In this document: positions 52,458 to 61,980 of the stretch, in pieces | Layout: every line of letters starts with the position of its first letter | Numbering within the stretch: the first letter of the stretch is position 1 | Origin: Lachnospiraceae bacterium | Lineage (GTDB): Bacteria; Bacillota; Clostridia; Lachnospirales; Lachnospiraceae | Assembly: GCA_024682075.1 (NCBI GenBank) | Contig: JAIKZQ010000031.1 | Location: forward strand, 1-64,000 | DNA length: 64,000 nt | Direction of reading: 5' to 3' | The notes under the pieces: model-generated | The model's input: the letters and a program-made list of their open reading frames with translations, nothing else | What the model was told of the DNA's origin: nothing | The model's database searches: none | Made by a program: the position numbers and the translations under genes

Positions 52458-53429
52458 ATGAATACATATAATAACAAGACCAGGATCATTTTGATCCTTG
52501 ATATCCTGAAAAATGAAACAGATGACGATCATCCCATGAAGGCTGATGAGCTGCTCAGGCGCATTAAGGCTGAGGGACTTAAGTGTGACAGAAAGACTCT
52601 GTACAATGACATATCTTCTCTCAGTGACGCGGGATATGACATAAACCGCGATCCCTCAGGAGGATATAAGCTTTCATCAAGGGATTTTGAGGATGCGGAG
52701 TTAAGGCTCCTTGCCGATGCCGTATATTCTTCAAAGTTCATTTCGCAGAAAAAGACCCATGTGCTTATAAGGAAGCTTGCAAAGCTTACCAGTTCACATC
52801 TTGCTTCTTCGATGACCAGGCAGATCTATTCATCGGATTCCAAGACTCCGAACGAGGATGTGCTTTATAACGTCGATACCTTATCAAGAGCGATATATGG
52901 CAATGTGCAGGTATGCTTTGAATACCTTGTCTGGGGAACAAATAAGAAACTCATTACCAAGGGCGAAAAAAAGCGTAAGTTAAGCCCCTGGGCACTCATC
53001 TGGCAGGACCAGAATTATTATCTCATGGCATATGATTCCGGCGCCGGTAAGATGAAGCATTTCAGGGTCGACAAGATGAGACATGTCGAACTTACTGCTG
53101 ATGAAAGAGAAGGCGGAAAAGAATTCGAGAAGATCGACATGTCAAGCTATGTTGAAGAGACTTTCTCGATGTATGGCGGAAGACAGGAAACGATCACTCT
53201 CGACATGCCTGCCTCGATGATCGGAATTGCTTATGACAGGTTCGGAACGGATCTGTTTCAGAGACCCGGTTCTGAAGGAAGAGTCCTTGTCAGGGCCAAG
53301 TGCTATGTGAGCTCGCAGTTTTACGGATGGCTGTCCGGACTCGGCGGGGAAATACTTCTTGCGGGACCTGAATCTGTCGTGGACGAATACAGGGATTATC
53401 TGAAAAAACTTTTGAAAAAATATAAATAA
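52458..53429 (+). CDS. WYL-domain transcriptional regulator
   Basis: A 323-residue regulator. Residues 1-65 form a winged helix (ADELLRRI, CDRKTLYNDISSL). Residues 130-215 form a WYL-like domain with KLSPWALIWQDQNYYLMAY, which probably senses a ligand or nucleic acid; the central motif reads YYL. A C-terminal WCX-like part follows. The ATG at 52458 is chosen; GTG at 52446 is possible, and neither has a clear ribosome site. No specific target is evident; the nearby nrdDG genes are one possibility. Confidence 0.88.
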   Translation: MNTYNNKTRIILILDILKNETDDDHPMKADELLRRIKAEGLKCDRKTLYNDISSLSDAGYDINRDPSGGYKLSSRDFEDAELRLLADAVYSSKFISQKKTHVLIRKLAKLTSSHLASSMTRQIYSSDSKTPNEDVLYNVDTLSRAIYGNVQVCFEYLVWGTNKKLITKGEKKRKLSPWALIWQDQNYYLMAYDSGAGKMKHFRVDKMRHVELTADEREGGKEFEKIDMSSYVEETFSMYGGRQETITLDMPASMIGIAYDRFGTDLFQRPGSEGRVLVRAKCYVSSQFYGWLSGLGGEILLAGPESVVDEYRDYLKKLLKKYK

Positions 53430-53442
53430 AGCCTGCATGCTT

Positions 53443-53456
53443 TTTAAATATTTAAA
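53443..53456. promoter_or_regulatory. 14-bp AT palindrome upstream of nrdD
   Basis: TTTAAATATTTAAA is a perfect inverted repeat about 20 bases before the nrdD start. It does not match an NrdR box. It may be an operator or just AT-rich sequence. Confidence 0.2.
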
Positions 53457-53476
53457 TCATCACAAGGAGGGCCTTT

Positions 53477-55642
53477 ATGGCTTCGGAAACGGATTACGGC
53501 AAGATATATAAGCCTTCGAAAGAAGTGTTCATCATCAAGAAGGACGGCACGCGTGAGGCGTTTAACGTTCAAAAGGTAATCAATGCCGTTAGCAAGAGTG
53601 CATACAGGGCACTTACGGAATTTACCGATGATGATAACAGGAAGATCTGTACTCTCATCATCGAAAAAGTTGATTCGCTCGGAGATACCGAGATCCCCAT
53701 CCCCAGAATGCACAACATCGTTGAGGATGTTCTGGAGCAGGTCAAGCCCATTGTGGCCAAGAGCTACAGGGATTACCGCAATTACAAGCAGGACTTTGTC
53801 AGGATGCTCGATGATGTGTACAAGAAGTCCCAGTCCATCATGTACATCGGTGACAAGGAAAATTCCAATACCGATTCGGCACTTGTTTCAACCAAAAGAA
53901 GCCTTATCTTCAATCAGCTCAACAAAGAGCTGTACATGAAGTTCTTCCTTACGACCGAGGAGATCCAGGCCTGCAGGGACGGATACATCTATATTCACGA
54001 CATGTCCTCGAGAAGGGACACGATGAACTGCTGTCTGTTTGACATCGCCTCTGTCCTTAAGGGCGGTTTTGAGATGGGAAACATCTGGTACAACGAGCCC
54101 AAGTCTCTTGATACCGCTTTTGACGTTATGGGCGACATAGTGCTCAGTGCCGCAAGCCAGCAGTACGGAGGCTTTACCATTCCCTTGGTTGAGTATACCC
54201 TTGAACCCTATGCAAAGCTTTCTTACGAAAAGAAGCTGAAGAAATACACTGACCTTGGCGTGGAGGCGGGGAAAGCTTCCGAAGCAGCAATGGCGGATGT
54301 CAGGAGAGAATTCGAACAGGGCTTCCAGGGCTGGGAGTACAAGTTTAACACCGTTGCATCGAGCAGGGGTGACTATCCCTTCATCACGGTGACTGCCGGC
54401 ACCGGCACTACCGAATTCCAGAAAATGGCGACCACGGCACTTCTCAAGGTGCATATGGAAGGGCAGGGCAAAAAGGGCAGGAAGAAACCCGTGCTGTTCC
54501 CTAAAATAGTTTTCCTCTATGACGAAAAGCTCCACGGAAAAGGCGGAGAACTTGAGGATATTTTTGATCTGGCAGTCAAATGCTCGTCCAAGACGATGTA
54601 TCCTGATTACCTGAGTCTTACAGGTGAAGGATATGTGCCGTCCATCTACAAGAAATACGGCAAGATAATCTCCCCCATGGGATGCAGGGCTTTTCTTTCA
54701 CCCTGGTTCGAAAGAGGCGGAGCGGAGCCTGCGGATGAAAATGACACTCCTGTCTTTATCGGCAGATTCAACATAGGCGTCGTCTCGCTTCATCTTCCGA
54801 TGATACTTGCAAGGGCACGCAAGGAAAGCAGGGATTTTTATGAGATCCTGGATTATTACCTTGAGCTGATCAGAAATCTTCACCTGAGGACTTATTCGTA
54901 TCTCGGAGAAATGAAGGCCTCAACAAATCCTCTCGCTTACTGCATGGGCGGCTTCAGGGGAGGCAACCTTAACCTGACAGACAAGATCAAGCCGCTGCTT
55001 GAATCCGCTACCGCATCATTTGGCATAACAGCTTTAAACGAGCTTCAGCAATTGTACAATCATAAATCACTTACGGAAGACGCTGAGTTTTCACTCGAAG
55101 TGATGAAACACATAAATGAGAAGATCGCACAGTTCAAGAAAGAAGACCACAGGCTGTATGCGATCTACGGAACTCCCGCCGAGAACCTTTGCGGGCTTCA
55201 GGTAAAGCAGTTCCGCAAGAAATTCGGCATCGTCGAGGGGGTTTCCGACAGGGAATATGTGTCCAATTCCTTCCACTGCCATGTGACCGAGGACATAACT
55301 CCCATTGAGAAGCAGGACTTTGAAAAGAGATTCTGGGATTATTTCAACGGCGGCAAGATCCAGTATGTCAAATATCCCGTGGATTATAATCTCGAAGCAA
55401 TCAAGACACTCATCAGAAGAGCGATGCAGATGGGATTCTACGAAGGTGTCAACCTGTCTCTGTCATACTGTGATGACTGCGGTCATGAAGAACTTTCAAT
55501 GGATGTATGTCCTGTCTGCGGAAGCAGGAACCTTACCAAAATCGACAGGATGAACGGCTATCTGTCTTATTCCAGAACTCACGGAGACACAAGGCTCAAT
55601 GATGCCAAGATGATAGAGATTGCAGAAAGAAGATCGATGTAA
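53477..55642 (+). CDS. nrdD: Anaerobic ribonucleoside-triphosphate reductase
   Basis: A class III enzyme that makes deoxynucleotides under anaerobic conditions. Residues 15-105 form an ATP-cone domain for allosteric control. The zinc site is CDDCGHEELSMDVCPVCG near 661-678. The glycyl radical site is in RMNGYLS near the C-terminus, and the segment after it (GDTRLNDAKM) is of the clostridial type. The start is the ATG after AAGGAGGG. The stop overlaps nrdG as TAATG. At 721 residues it is normal. Confidence 0.97.
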   Translation: MASETDYGKIYKPSKEVFIIKKDGTREAFNVQKVINAVSKSAYRALTEFTDDDNRKICTLIIEKVDSLGDTEIPIPRMHNIVEDVLEQVKPIVAKSYRDYRNYKQDFVRMLDDVYKKSQSIMYIGDKENSNTDSALVSTKRSLIFNQLNKELYMKFFLTTEEIQACRDGYIYIHDMSSRRDTMNCCLFDIASVLKGGFEMGNIWYNEPKSLDTAFDVMGDIVLSAASQQYGGFTIPLVEYTLEPYAKLSYEKKLKKYTDLGVEAGKASEAAMADVRREFEQGFQGWEYKFNTVASSRGDYPFITVTAGTGTTEFQKMATTALLKVHMEGQGKKGRKKPVLFPKIVFLYDEKLHGKGGELEDIFDLAVKCSSKTMYPDYLSLTGEGYVPSIYKKYGKIISPMGCRAFLSPWFERGGAEPADENDTPVFIGRFNIGVVSLHLPMILARARKESRDFYEILDYYLELIRNLHLRTYSYLGEMKASTNPLAYCMGGFRGGNLNLTDKIKPLLESATASFGITALNELQQLYNHKSLTEDAEFSLEVMKHINEKIAQFKKEDHRLYAIYGTPAENLCGLQVKQFRKKFGIVEGVSDREYVSNSFHCHVTEDITPIEKQDFEKRFWDYFNGGKIQYVKYPVDYNLEAIKTLIRRAMQMGFYEGVNLSLSYCDDCGHEELSMDVCPVCGSRNLTKIDRMNGYLSYSRTHGDTRLNDAKMIEIAERRSM

Positions 55643-56202
55643 TGAGATATCATGATATTACCAAAGATGACATGAGAAACGGAGACGGACTCAGAGTCAC
55701 GCTGTGGCTGTCGGGATGCTCTCATATGTGTTCCCAATGTCAGAATCCCCAGACCTGGGATCCCGATTCCGGTGTATATTTTGACAAGGAAGCCAGGGAT
55801 GAACTCTTTGAGATACTGGAAAGGGATTATATATCGGGACTTACGCTTACCGGCGGTGATCCGCTTTACCCGGGCAACAGGGAAGATGTCGGGGATCTGA
55901 TAGCTCTTGTAAAAAAAGAATTCCCCGATAAGACTATATGGATCTATACAGGAGACCTGTGGGAGGATATAAAGGATCTTCCCCTGATGCAAAATGTCGA
56001 TGTTGTTGTGGACGGTCCTTATGACAAGAATCTGAGGGATGTGACTCTTTGCTGGAAGGGAAGTTCCAATCAGAGGGTGATCGATGTTCGTGAATCTCTT
56101 AAGAGCGGCGAAGTGGTGATCCATTGTCCCGATCATTATTCGGTCCTTGATCCGGATTCAGTACACGGTAGTTCCAGGTCCGGTGTTCCCTGCATGTATT
56201 AA
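55642..56202 (+). CDS. nrdG: Anaerobic ribonucleotide reductase activase
   Basis: A 186-residue radical-SAM enzyme that installs the glycyl radical on NrdD. The cluster motif is CSHMCSQC near residue 26, with SGCSHMC typical of NrdG; the GGD motif lies in LTGGDPLYPGN. Directly coupled to nrdD. Confidence 0.96.
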   Translation: MRYHDITKDDMRNGDGLRVTLWLSGCSHMCSQCQNPQTWDPDSGVYFDKEARDELFEILERDYISGLTLTGGDPLYPGNREDVGDLIALVKKEFPDKTIWIYTGDLWEDIKDLPLMQNVDVVVDGPYDKNLRDVTLCWKGSSNQRVIDVRESLKSGEVVIHCPDHYSVLDPDSVHGSSRSGVPCMY

Positions 56203-56229
56203 GCTGTATTAATATGATGAGGAGATAAA

Positions 56230-56736
56230 ATGACGAGAGTCGGTAAATTTGAGAAAGTAAGTTTCGAGCAGTTCAAGTCCGGAATGGAAGATTTCGGTCT
56301 TGACGATAAGTCATTAGAGCAAAAGTATGAGAATATCAAGCTTCCTGCAAGGGCTACCGGCGGAAGTGCCGGCTACGACATCAGATCCACGGTCGATTTT
56401 ACCCTTGAGCCGGGGCAGACCATCAAGATCCCTACCGGAATAAGGGCTCAGATGCTCGAAGACTGGATGCTTGCCGTGTTTCCCAGGAGCGGACTTGGAT
56501 TCAAATTCAGGCTGCAGCTTAATAACACGGTCGGTATCATAGACAGTGATTATTACTATTCGGATAACGAGGGTCATATCTTCGTCAAGATCACCAATGA
56601 TTCGAACGAAGGCAAGACCGTGTCGATCAGCGAGGGCGATGCTTTTGCTCAGGCCATTTTCATTCCTTACGGAATCACCGAAGACGATGAAGTGACTACA
56701 GTGAGAAACGGCGGATTCGGAAGCACCGGGAAATAA
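56230..56736 (+). CDS. dut: dUTP diphosphatase
   Basis: A 168-residue enzyme that removes dUTP and supplies dUMP for thymidylate. The five motifs are in order: GSAGYDIRST, PRSGLGFK, NTVGIIDSDYY, EGDAFAQAIF and NGGFGSTGK at the end. The N-terminus has about 40 extra residues, as in other clostridial copies. It follows nrdG, a sensible dNTP-supply grouping. Confidence 0.95.
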   Translation: MTRVGKFEKVSFEQFKSGMEDFGLDDKSLEQKYENIKLPARATGGSAGYDIRSTVDFTLEPGQTIKIPTGIRAQMLEDWMLAVFPRSGLGFKFRLQLNNTVGIIDSDYYYSDNEGHIFVKITNDSNEGKTVSISEGDAFAQAIFIPYGITEDDEVTTVRNGGFGSTGK

Positions 56737-56764
56737 CAGATATAGTATTCAGAACTATATTATG

Positions 56765-56795
56765 CGTCTTAAAATCCATATATAAGGCGTTTTTT
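56765..56795 (+). terminator. Weak terminator after dut
   Basis: CGTCTT (56765-56770) pairs with AAGGCG (56784-56789) with one G-U pair, followed by TTTTTT. The rest of the gap to degV is AT-rich, with a possible but poor promoter. Confidence 0.45.
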
Positions 56796-56877
56796 AAGAA
56801 TATTTTAATTGTTTTTTGAAGTCGGTTTATGTATCATATCATACGGTGCGTTTTAAGACTTATACCGGAGGTATGAT

Positions 56878-57744
56878 ATGTTCAAGATTATTACTGACAA
56901 CGGTTCCGACATTCCCGAGGAATATGCTAAAGAGCATGGCATTGACACGATCAATCTGGCTACGATAATTGATGGTGTGGTGTATAATCAGGGTGTTGAG
57001 CTCAGCAAGGAGAAATTCTATCAGATGCTTGCTGAGGGAGCAAAGCCTACGACCTCTCAGGTCAATCCCGACCAGGCCAAGGCATTTTTTGATGAACACA
57101 TAGATGACGCCGACGAGTTTCTGTTCATAGGCATTTCATCAGGACTTTCCGGCACATGTCAGAGCGTTCAGGCCGGAGCTGCAGAGTTCATGGAGAAGCA
57201 TCCCGATAAGAAGATTGAGGTGGTTGATTCGCTTACCGGTTCACTCGGTGAGATGCTCCTTGTCTATAAAGCGGTTGATATGAGAGCTGCAGGCAAGAGT
57301 TTCGAGGAGACCACGGCTTTTGTCAGGGAGAATGCTGTTCATGCTTGTCTTTCGATAACTGTTGACAACCTCATGGACCTGTGGAGAGGCGGAAGAGTCA
57401 GCAAAACAAGTGCTGTCATCGGAACAATGGCAGCCATCAAGCCTTTCATCACCGTTAATGACGAAGGAAAGCTTGATGCGGGCGGCAAGATCAGGGGCCG
57501 CAAGAAGAGCCTTGATCATATTGTTGATTATATGGAAGAGCACATGGGCTCTTATCGTGACATGAATGATATCATCATGGTCGCTCACGGTAACTGTCCC
57601 GATGATGCCGAGTATTTAAAAAATCAGATAGAGGAGCGATTAGGCTTTAAGAAGTTCATGGTCAACAGCATCGGACCTATGATCGGATCACATACAGGTC
57701 CTACCATATGCCTGGCCGGATATTTTGGTGAAACCCGCTCCTGA
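56878..57744 (+). CDS. DegV family fatty-acid-binding protein
   Basis: A 288-residue protein of the DegV/FakB group, which binds fatty acids and in many Firmicutes presents them to the kinase FakA. The motifs NGSDIPEEYAKEHGI, PTTSQVNPD, SSGLSGTCQS and GPMIGSHTGPTICLAGY are typical. The ribosome site is CGGAGGT. No fakA is in the window. The end lies just before miaB. Confidence 0.92.
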   Translation: MFKIITDNGSDIPEEYAKEHGIDTINLATIIDGVVYNQGVELSKEKFYQMLAEGAKPTTSQVNPDQAKAFFDEHIDDADEFLFIGISSGLSGTCQSVQAGAAEFMEKHPDKKIEVVDSLTGSLGEMLLVYKAVDMRAAGKSFEETTAFVRENAVHACLSITVDNLMDLWRGGRVSKTSAVIGTMAAIKPFITVNDEGKLDAGGKIRGRKKSLDHIVDYMEEHMGSYRDMNDIIMVAHGNCPDDAEYLKNQIEERLGFKKFMVNSIGPMIGSHTGPTICLAGYFGETRS

Positions 57745-57754
57745 AAAGGGCGTT

Positions 57755-59167
57755 ATGAATAAGTCAGATGTGATCGCAACACTTGCTCAAAGAGAATATG
57801 TAAATAAATCTCTTGATCTTTTGAACAAAAAAGAAAATGAAACTGGAAAGAGGCTCACTGCATCCGTAATAACCTTCGGATGTCAGATGAATGCCCGTGA
57901 TTCAGAAAAATTAGCCGGTATTCTTGTGGCTTCCGGATTTGAACTTCTGGAAGACACTGAGGATGCCGACTTTGTTTTGTATAATACCTGTACCGTAAGG
58001 GATAACGCCAATCAGAAGCTGTACGGTCATCTGGGAGAAGCTCTTTCCCGCAAAAAGAAGAATCCCGCAATGATGGTCGGGATCTGCGGCTGCCTTCCTC
58101 AGGAACCCTCGGCCCTTGAGAAGATAAAGAAATCATATTCGTTCGTGGATCTTATCTTCGGAACCCATAATCTGTATGCTTTTCCGGAATATCTTAGCAG
58201 ACTTCTTTCCGGCGAAAGGCATATCTGTGAGATCGTAGATCATGCCGATAACATCGTCGAGGATCTTCCCGTCATTCGTAAATATCCTTTTAAATCCGGT
58301 GTTAATATCATGTTCGGATGCAATAATTTCTGTACTTATTGCATTGTTCCCCATGTCCGCGGAAGGGAAAGATCGAGAGAGAGCAGGGATATACTTGAAG
58401 AGATCGTTAAGCTTGCGGGGAGCGGTGTTAAGGAAGTCATGCTCCTCGGTCAGAATGTTAATTCGTACGGAAACGGAATTGACGGAGAGATCTCATTCCC
58501 CGAACTGCTGAAAAGAGTCTGTGATATCGAAGGGATTGAAAGAGTCAGATTCATGACTTCTCATCCCAAGGATCTTTCGGAAGAACTCATACAGACGATC
58601 AGATCCGAAGAGAAGATCTGCAGACATCTCCATCTTCCTTTGCAGTCAGGGTCCACCAGAGTGCTTAAGGAGATGAACCGCAGATATACGAAGGAACAGT
58701 ATCTGGATCTTGCTCTCCGCATTAGAGACGAGATCCAAGGCATTGCACTCACTACGGACATAATGGTCGGATTTCCCGGTGAGACCGAAGCGGATGTGGA
58801 TGATACCATAGATGTGATCCGCAAGGTTAAATACGACAATGCGTTCACTTTCATTTATTCCAAGAGAATGGGAACGCCTGCTGCCGCTCGTGAAGATCAG
58901 GTGCCTGAAGATCTGGTCAAGACTTCTTTTGACAGGGTGCTAGGGTGCGTGCAGGATACCGCAAAAGAACAGTCGATGAGATGGCAGGGCCTTACGCTCC
59001 CGGCTCTTGTCGAGGAAGTAAATACTTCCTTGGGCGGTTATGTCACCGGCCGCCTGTCCAACAACATGATAGTCCATTTCCCCGGCGATGCATCACTCAT
59101 CGGGTCCATTATTCCCGTTGTCCTTGAGGAATGCAGAGGGTTTTATTATATGGGTTATACCAAGTAG
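57755..59167 (+). CDS. miaB: tRNA-2-methylthio-N6-adenosine synthase MiaB
   Basis: A radical-SAM enzyme that adds a methylthio group to A37 of tRNAs. The N-terminal cluster domain has TFGCQMNARDSEKLAG, CTVRDNA and GICGCLPQ; the radical-SAM cluster is in FGCNNFCTYCIVPHVRGRERSR split CxxxCxxC; a TRAM-like end follows. I choose the ATG at 57755 with AAGGG upstream; a GTG at 57725 lies inside degV. The order miaB-mutS-mutL is common in Clostridia. Confidence 0.95.
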   Translation: MNKSDVIATLAQREYVNKSLDLLNKKENETGKRLTASVITFGCQMNARDSEKLAGILVASGFELLEDTEDADFVLYNTCTVRDNANQKLYGHLGEALSRKKKNPAMMVGICGCLPQEPSALEKIKKSYSFVDLIFGTHNLYAFPEYLSRLLSGERHICEIVDHADNIVEDLPVIRKYPFKSGVNIMFGCNNFCTYCIVPHVRGRERSRESRDILEEIVKLAGSGVKEVMLLGQNVNSYGNGIDGEISFPELLKRVCDIEGIERVRFMTSHPKDLSEELIQTIRSEEKICRHLHLPLQSGSTRVLKEMNRRYTKEQYLDLALRIRDEIQGIALTTDIMVGFPGETEADVDDTIDVIRKVKYDNAFTFIYSKRMGTPAAAREDQVPEDLVKTSFDRVLGCVQDTAKEQSMRWQGLTLPALVEEVNTSLGGYVTGRLSNNMIVHFPGDASLIGSIIPVVLEECRGFYYMGYTK

Positions 59168-59262
59168 CGAACGCGAATTTAGTGCAATCGGTGCATGAGT
59201 AAAAATACTGTGCAAAGACAGCATCTCGTCACCTAATTTTTTTCTTTTATAAGGATAAGAAA

Positions 59263-61932
59263 ATGCCCGACATTAACGAAGTATCTCCCATGATGCAAAA
59301 CTATCTCGAGACCAAGAAGCAGTATCAGGACTGCCTTCTTTTCTATCGCATCGGCGATTTCTACGAGATGTTTTTTGACGATGCCAAGCTTGTGTCCAAA
59401 GAGCTTGAGCTGACGCTTACCGGCAAAGCCTGCGGAATGGAAGAAAGAGCCCCGATGTGCGGCGTGCCTTTTCACGCTGCGGATTCATACATTTCAAGAC
59501 TTGTTTCAAAGGGATATAAAGTTGCAATCTGTGAACAGGTTGAGGATCCCAAGGCGGCAAAGGGCCTTGTAAAGCGTGAGGTCATCAAGGTTGTCACTCC
59601 GGGAACAAACATGAACATAATGGCTCTTGATTCCGGTAAGAACAATTTCCTCATGTGCATTTGCCATCAGGATAACGGGACCGGATGCAGCGTTGTCGAT
59701 GTTTCAACGGGTGAATTTCTTGTTTCCGAATTGTCCACTCCTTATGAGCTGAATGATCACGTTGCCAGATTTGCTCCGTCGGAGATAATCTGCAATAATG
59801 CTTTTTCTCTTCAGAGCGATCTTCTTAATTCCATCAGGGAAAAGTATCAGATTCCCGTGACGGTTCTCGACAATGCAGTATTTGATGAGAAAACCGCAAC
59901 GGGCGAAGTGCTCAGACAGTTCAGGGTAAAGAGTCTCATTGGTCTGGGCCTTGATTCGATGATCCCCGGAGTTCTTGCTGCCGGAGCTTCTCTTATTTAT
60001 CTGCATGACACGCAGAAGACCGATCTCAGCAACATCACCGAGATCCACCCTTATATCGCAAGCAAATTCATGATGCTTGATTCTTCCTCGAGAAGAAATC
60101 TTGAACTTACCGAGACTATCAGGGATAAACAGAAGAAAGGATCGCTTCTCGGAGTTCTCGACAGGACCAAGACCGCAATGGGTGGCAGGCTCCTCCGTAC
60201 TTTTATCGAGCAGCCCCTTATCGATGAAGCCGAGATCGTAAAAAGGCAGGATTCAATTGCCGCATTTAATTCCAACGCCATAGCAAGAGATGAACTCAGG
60301 GAATATCTGAATCCCGTATATGACCTTGAGAGGCTTCTTGCAAGAGTGAGCTTTGGAACCGCAAGCCCCAGGGACCTGATCAGTCTTCAGTCTTCCCTGT
60401 CAATGCTTCCTCATATCAGGACCGCAATTCAGGATGTTCATTCCCCTGCTGTTGATGAGATATGTGAGAATTTTGACACTCTGTCCGACATAGAATCACT
60501 CATTGCTTCATCCATCAGAGAAGAGCCACCTCTTACGATCAGGGACGGCGACATCATAAAGGACGGATTTGACGAAGAGATCGACATGCTCAGGTGTGCC
60601 AAGACGGACGGCAAGAGATGGCTTGCGGAGCTTGAGGAATCCGAAAAAGAAAGAACGGGCATCAAGGCTCTGAAGATCAGATATCATAAGGCTTTCGGAT
60701 ACTATTTTGAAGTTACGAATTCTTATCTGGATAAGATTCCGGACGATTATATCAGGCGTCAGACGCTCACTAACTGTGAGAGATTTACTTCTGCCAAACT
60801 GAAGGAACTTGAGGACACTGTCCTTAATGCCGAGGAGAAGATCCGGAACCTTGAATATGATGTGTTCGTGAATATCAGAAACAGCATCAGTGCAGAGAGT
60901 GACCGTATCCTGAAGACTGCGAAGAATGTTGCACTCCTGGATGTTTTTTCCGATCTTGCTTATATCGCCGAATTAAACAGGTATGTAAGACCTCATATTA
61001 ACAGCAAGGGCATCATCAACATCAAGGACGGCAGACATCCTGTCGTGGAGAAGATGCTTGGCGGAGAACTCTTTGTCTCAAATGATACATATCTGGATAA
61101 CGGTTCAAATCTTGTAAGCATAATCACCGGCCCCAACATGGCCGGTAAGTCCACATATATGAGACAGACCGCGCTGATCGTGCTTATGTCTCAGATCGGA
61201 AGTTTTGTTCCGGCTGCTAAAGCTGACCTGTGCGTAGTGGACAGGATTTTCACCAGAGTCGGTGCATCCGATGATCTTGCAAGCGGACAGTCCACTTTCA
61301 TGATCGAGATGAACGAAGTATCCAATATCCTCAGAAATGCTACTTCCAGGAGTCTTCTCATACTGGACGAGATAGGCCGCGGAACGTCTACTTTCGACGG
61401 CTTGTCCATTGCATGGGCGGTCATAGAGCATATCTGCAACAAGAAGATACTCGGTGCGAAGACTCTTTTTGCAACGCATTATCATGAACTCACCGAGCTT
61501 GAAGGCAAGATCGATAATGTTCACAATTACTGCATTGCCGTCAAGGAATCGGGAGATGATATCGTGTTCCTCAGGAAGATCATCAAGGGCGGTGCGGACA
61601 GAAGCTACGGAATACAGGTGGCCAAGCTTGCGGGTGTGCCCGACATGGTCATTGACAGAGCCAAGGAAATAGCATCAAGCCTTGCTCTTCAGGACATATC
61701 ATCACTTGTGGAATCAATCTCGGCAGGAGATGGAGGAAGCGGCAAGTCAAAGAAGATCACAAGGCCCGATGAAGTTGACAGCGGACAGATGTCCTTCTTT
61801 GATCTGGTTTCAGATGAGGATCTTCTCAAGGAGATAGAGGACATCGACATATCCAACCTTACGCCTCTTGATGCGCTGAACACGCTTTACAGGCTTCAGA
61901 ATAAGGTGAAGAACCGTTATAAGATCACGTGA
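59263..61932 (+). CDS. mutS: DNA mismatch repair protein MutS
   Basis: An 889-residue mismatch sensor. The mismatch-contact F-x-E motif is in IGDFYEMFFDDAK. Walker A is GPNMAGKSTYMRQ, Walker B LILDEIGRGTSTFDG, and the helix-turn-helix dimer segment lies near RSYGIQVAKLAGVP. The C-terminal tail includes SFFD. Length is normal. It is followed at 49 bases by mutL. Confidence 0.98.
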   Translation: MPDINEVSPMMQNYLETKKQYQDCLLFYRIGDFYEMFFDDAKLVSKELELTLTGKACGMEERAPMCGVPFHAADSYISRLVSKGYKVAICEQVEDPKAAKGLVKREVIKVVTPGTNMNIMALDSGKNNFLMCICHQDNGTGCSVVDVSTGEFLVSELSTPYELNDHVARFAPSEIICNNAFSLQSDLLNSIREKYQIPVTVLDNAVFDEKTATGEVLRQFRVKSLIGLGLDSMIPGVLAAGASLIYLHDTQKTDLSNITEIHPYIASKFMMLDSSSRRNLELTETIRDKQKKGSLLGVLDRTKTAMGGRLLRTFIEQPLIDEAEIVKRQDSIAAFNSNAIARDELREYLNPVYDLERLLARVSFGTASPRDLISLQSSLSMLPHIRTAIQDVHSPAVDEICENFDTLSDIESLIASSIREEPPLTIRDGDIIKDGFDEEIDMLRCAKTDGKRWLAELEESEKERTGIKALKIRYHKAFGYYFEVTNSYLDKIPDDYIRRQTLTNCERFTSAKLKELEDTVLNAEEKIRNLEYDVFVNIRNSISAESDRILKTAKNVALLDVFSDLAYIAELNRYVRPHINSKGIINIKDGRHPVVEKMLGGELFVSNDTYLDNGSNLVSIITGPNMAGKSTYMRQTALIVLMSQIGSFVPAAKADLCVVDRIFTRVGASDDLASGQSTFMIEMNEVSNILRNATSRSLLILDEIGRGTSTFDGLSIAWAVIEHICNKKILGAKTLFATHYHELTELEGKIDNVHNYCIAVKESGDDIVFLRKIIKGGADRSYGIQVAKLAGVPDMVIDRAKEIASSLALQDISSLVESISAGDGGSGKSKKITRPDEVDSGQMSFFDLVSDEDLLKEIEDIDISNLTPLDALNTLYRLQNKVKNRYKIT

Positions 61933-61980
61933 TCATAGTCTGACAGGTTATATTTTTTATTCGGGAAACAGGAAAACAAA

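Noticed and set aside
53430..53476. NrdR box before nrdD
   Set aside because: The AT palindrome there lacks the ACA and TGT ends and the pair of sites expected for NrdR.
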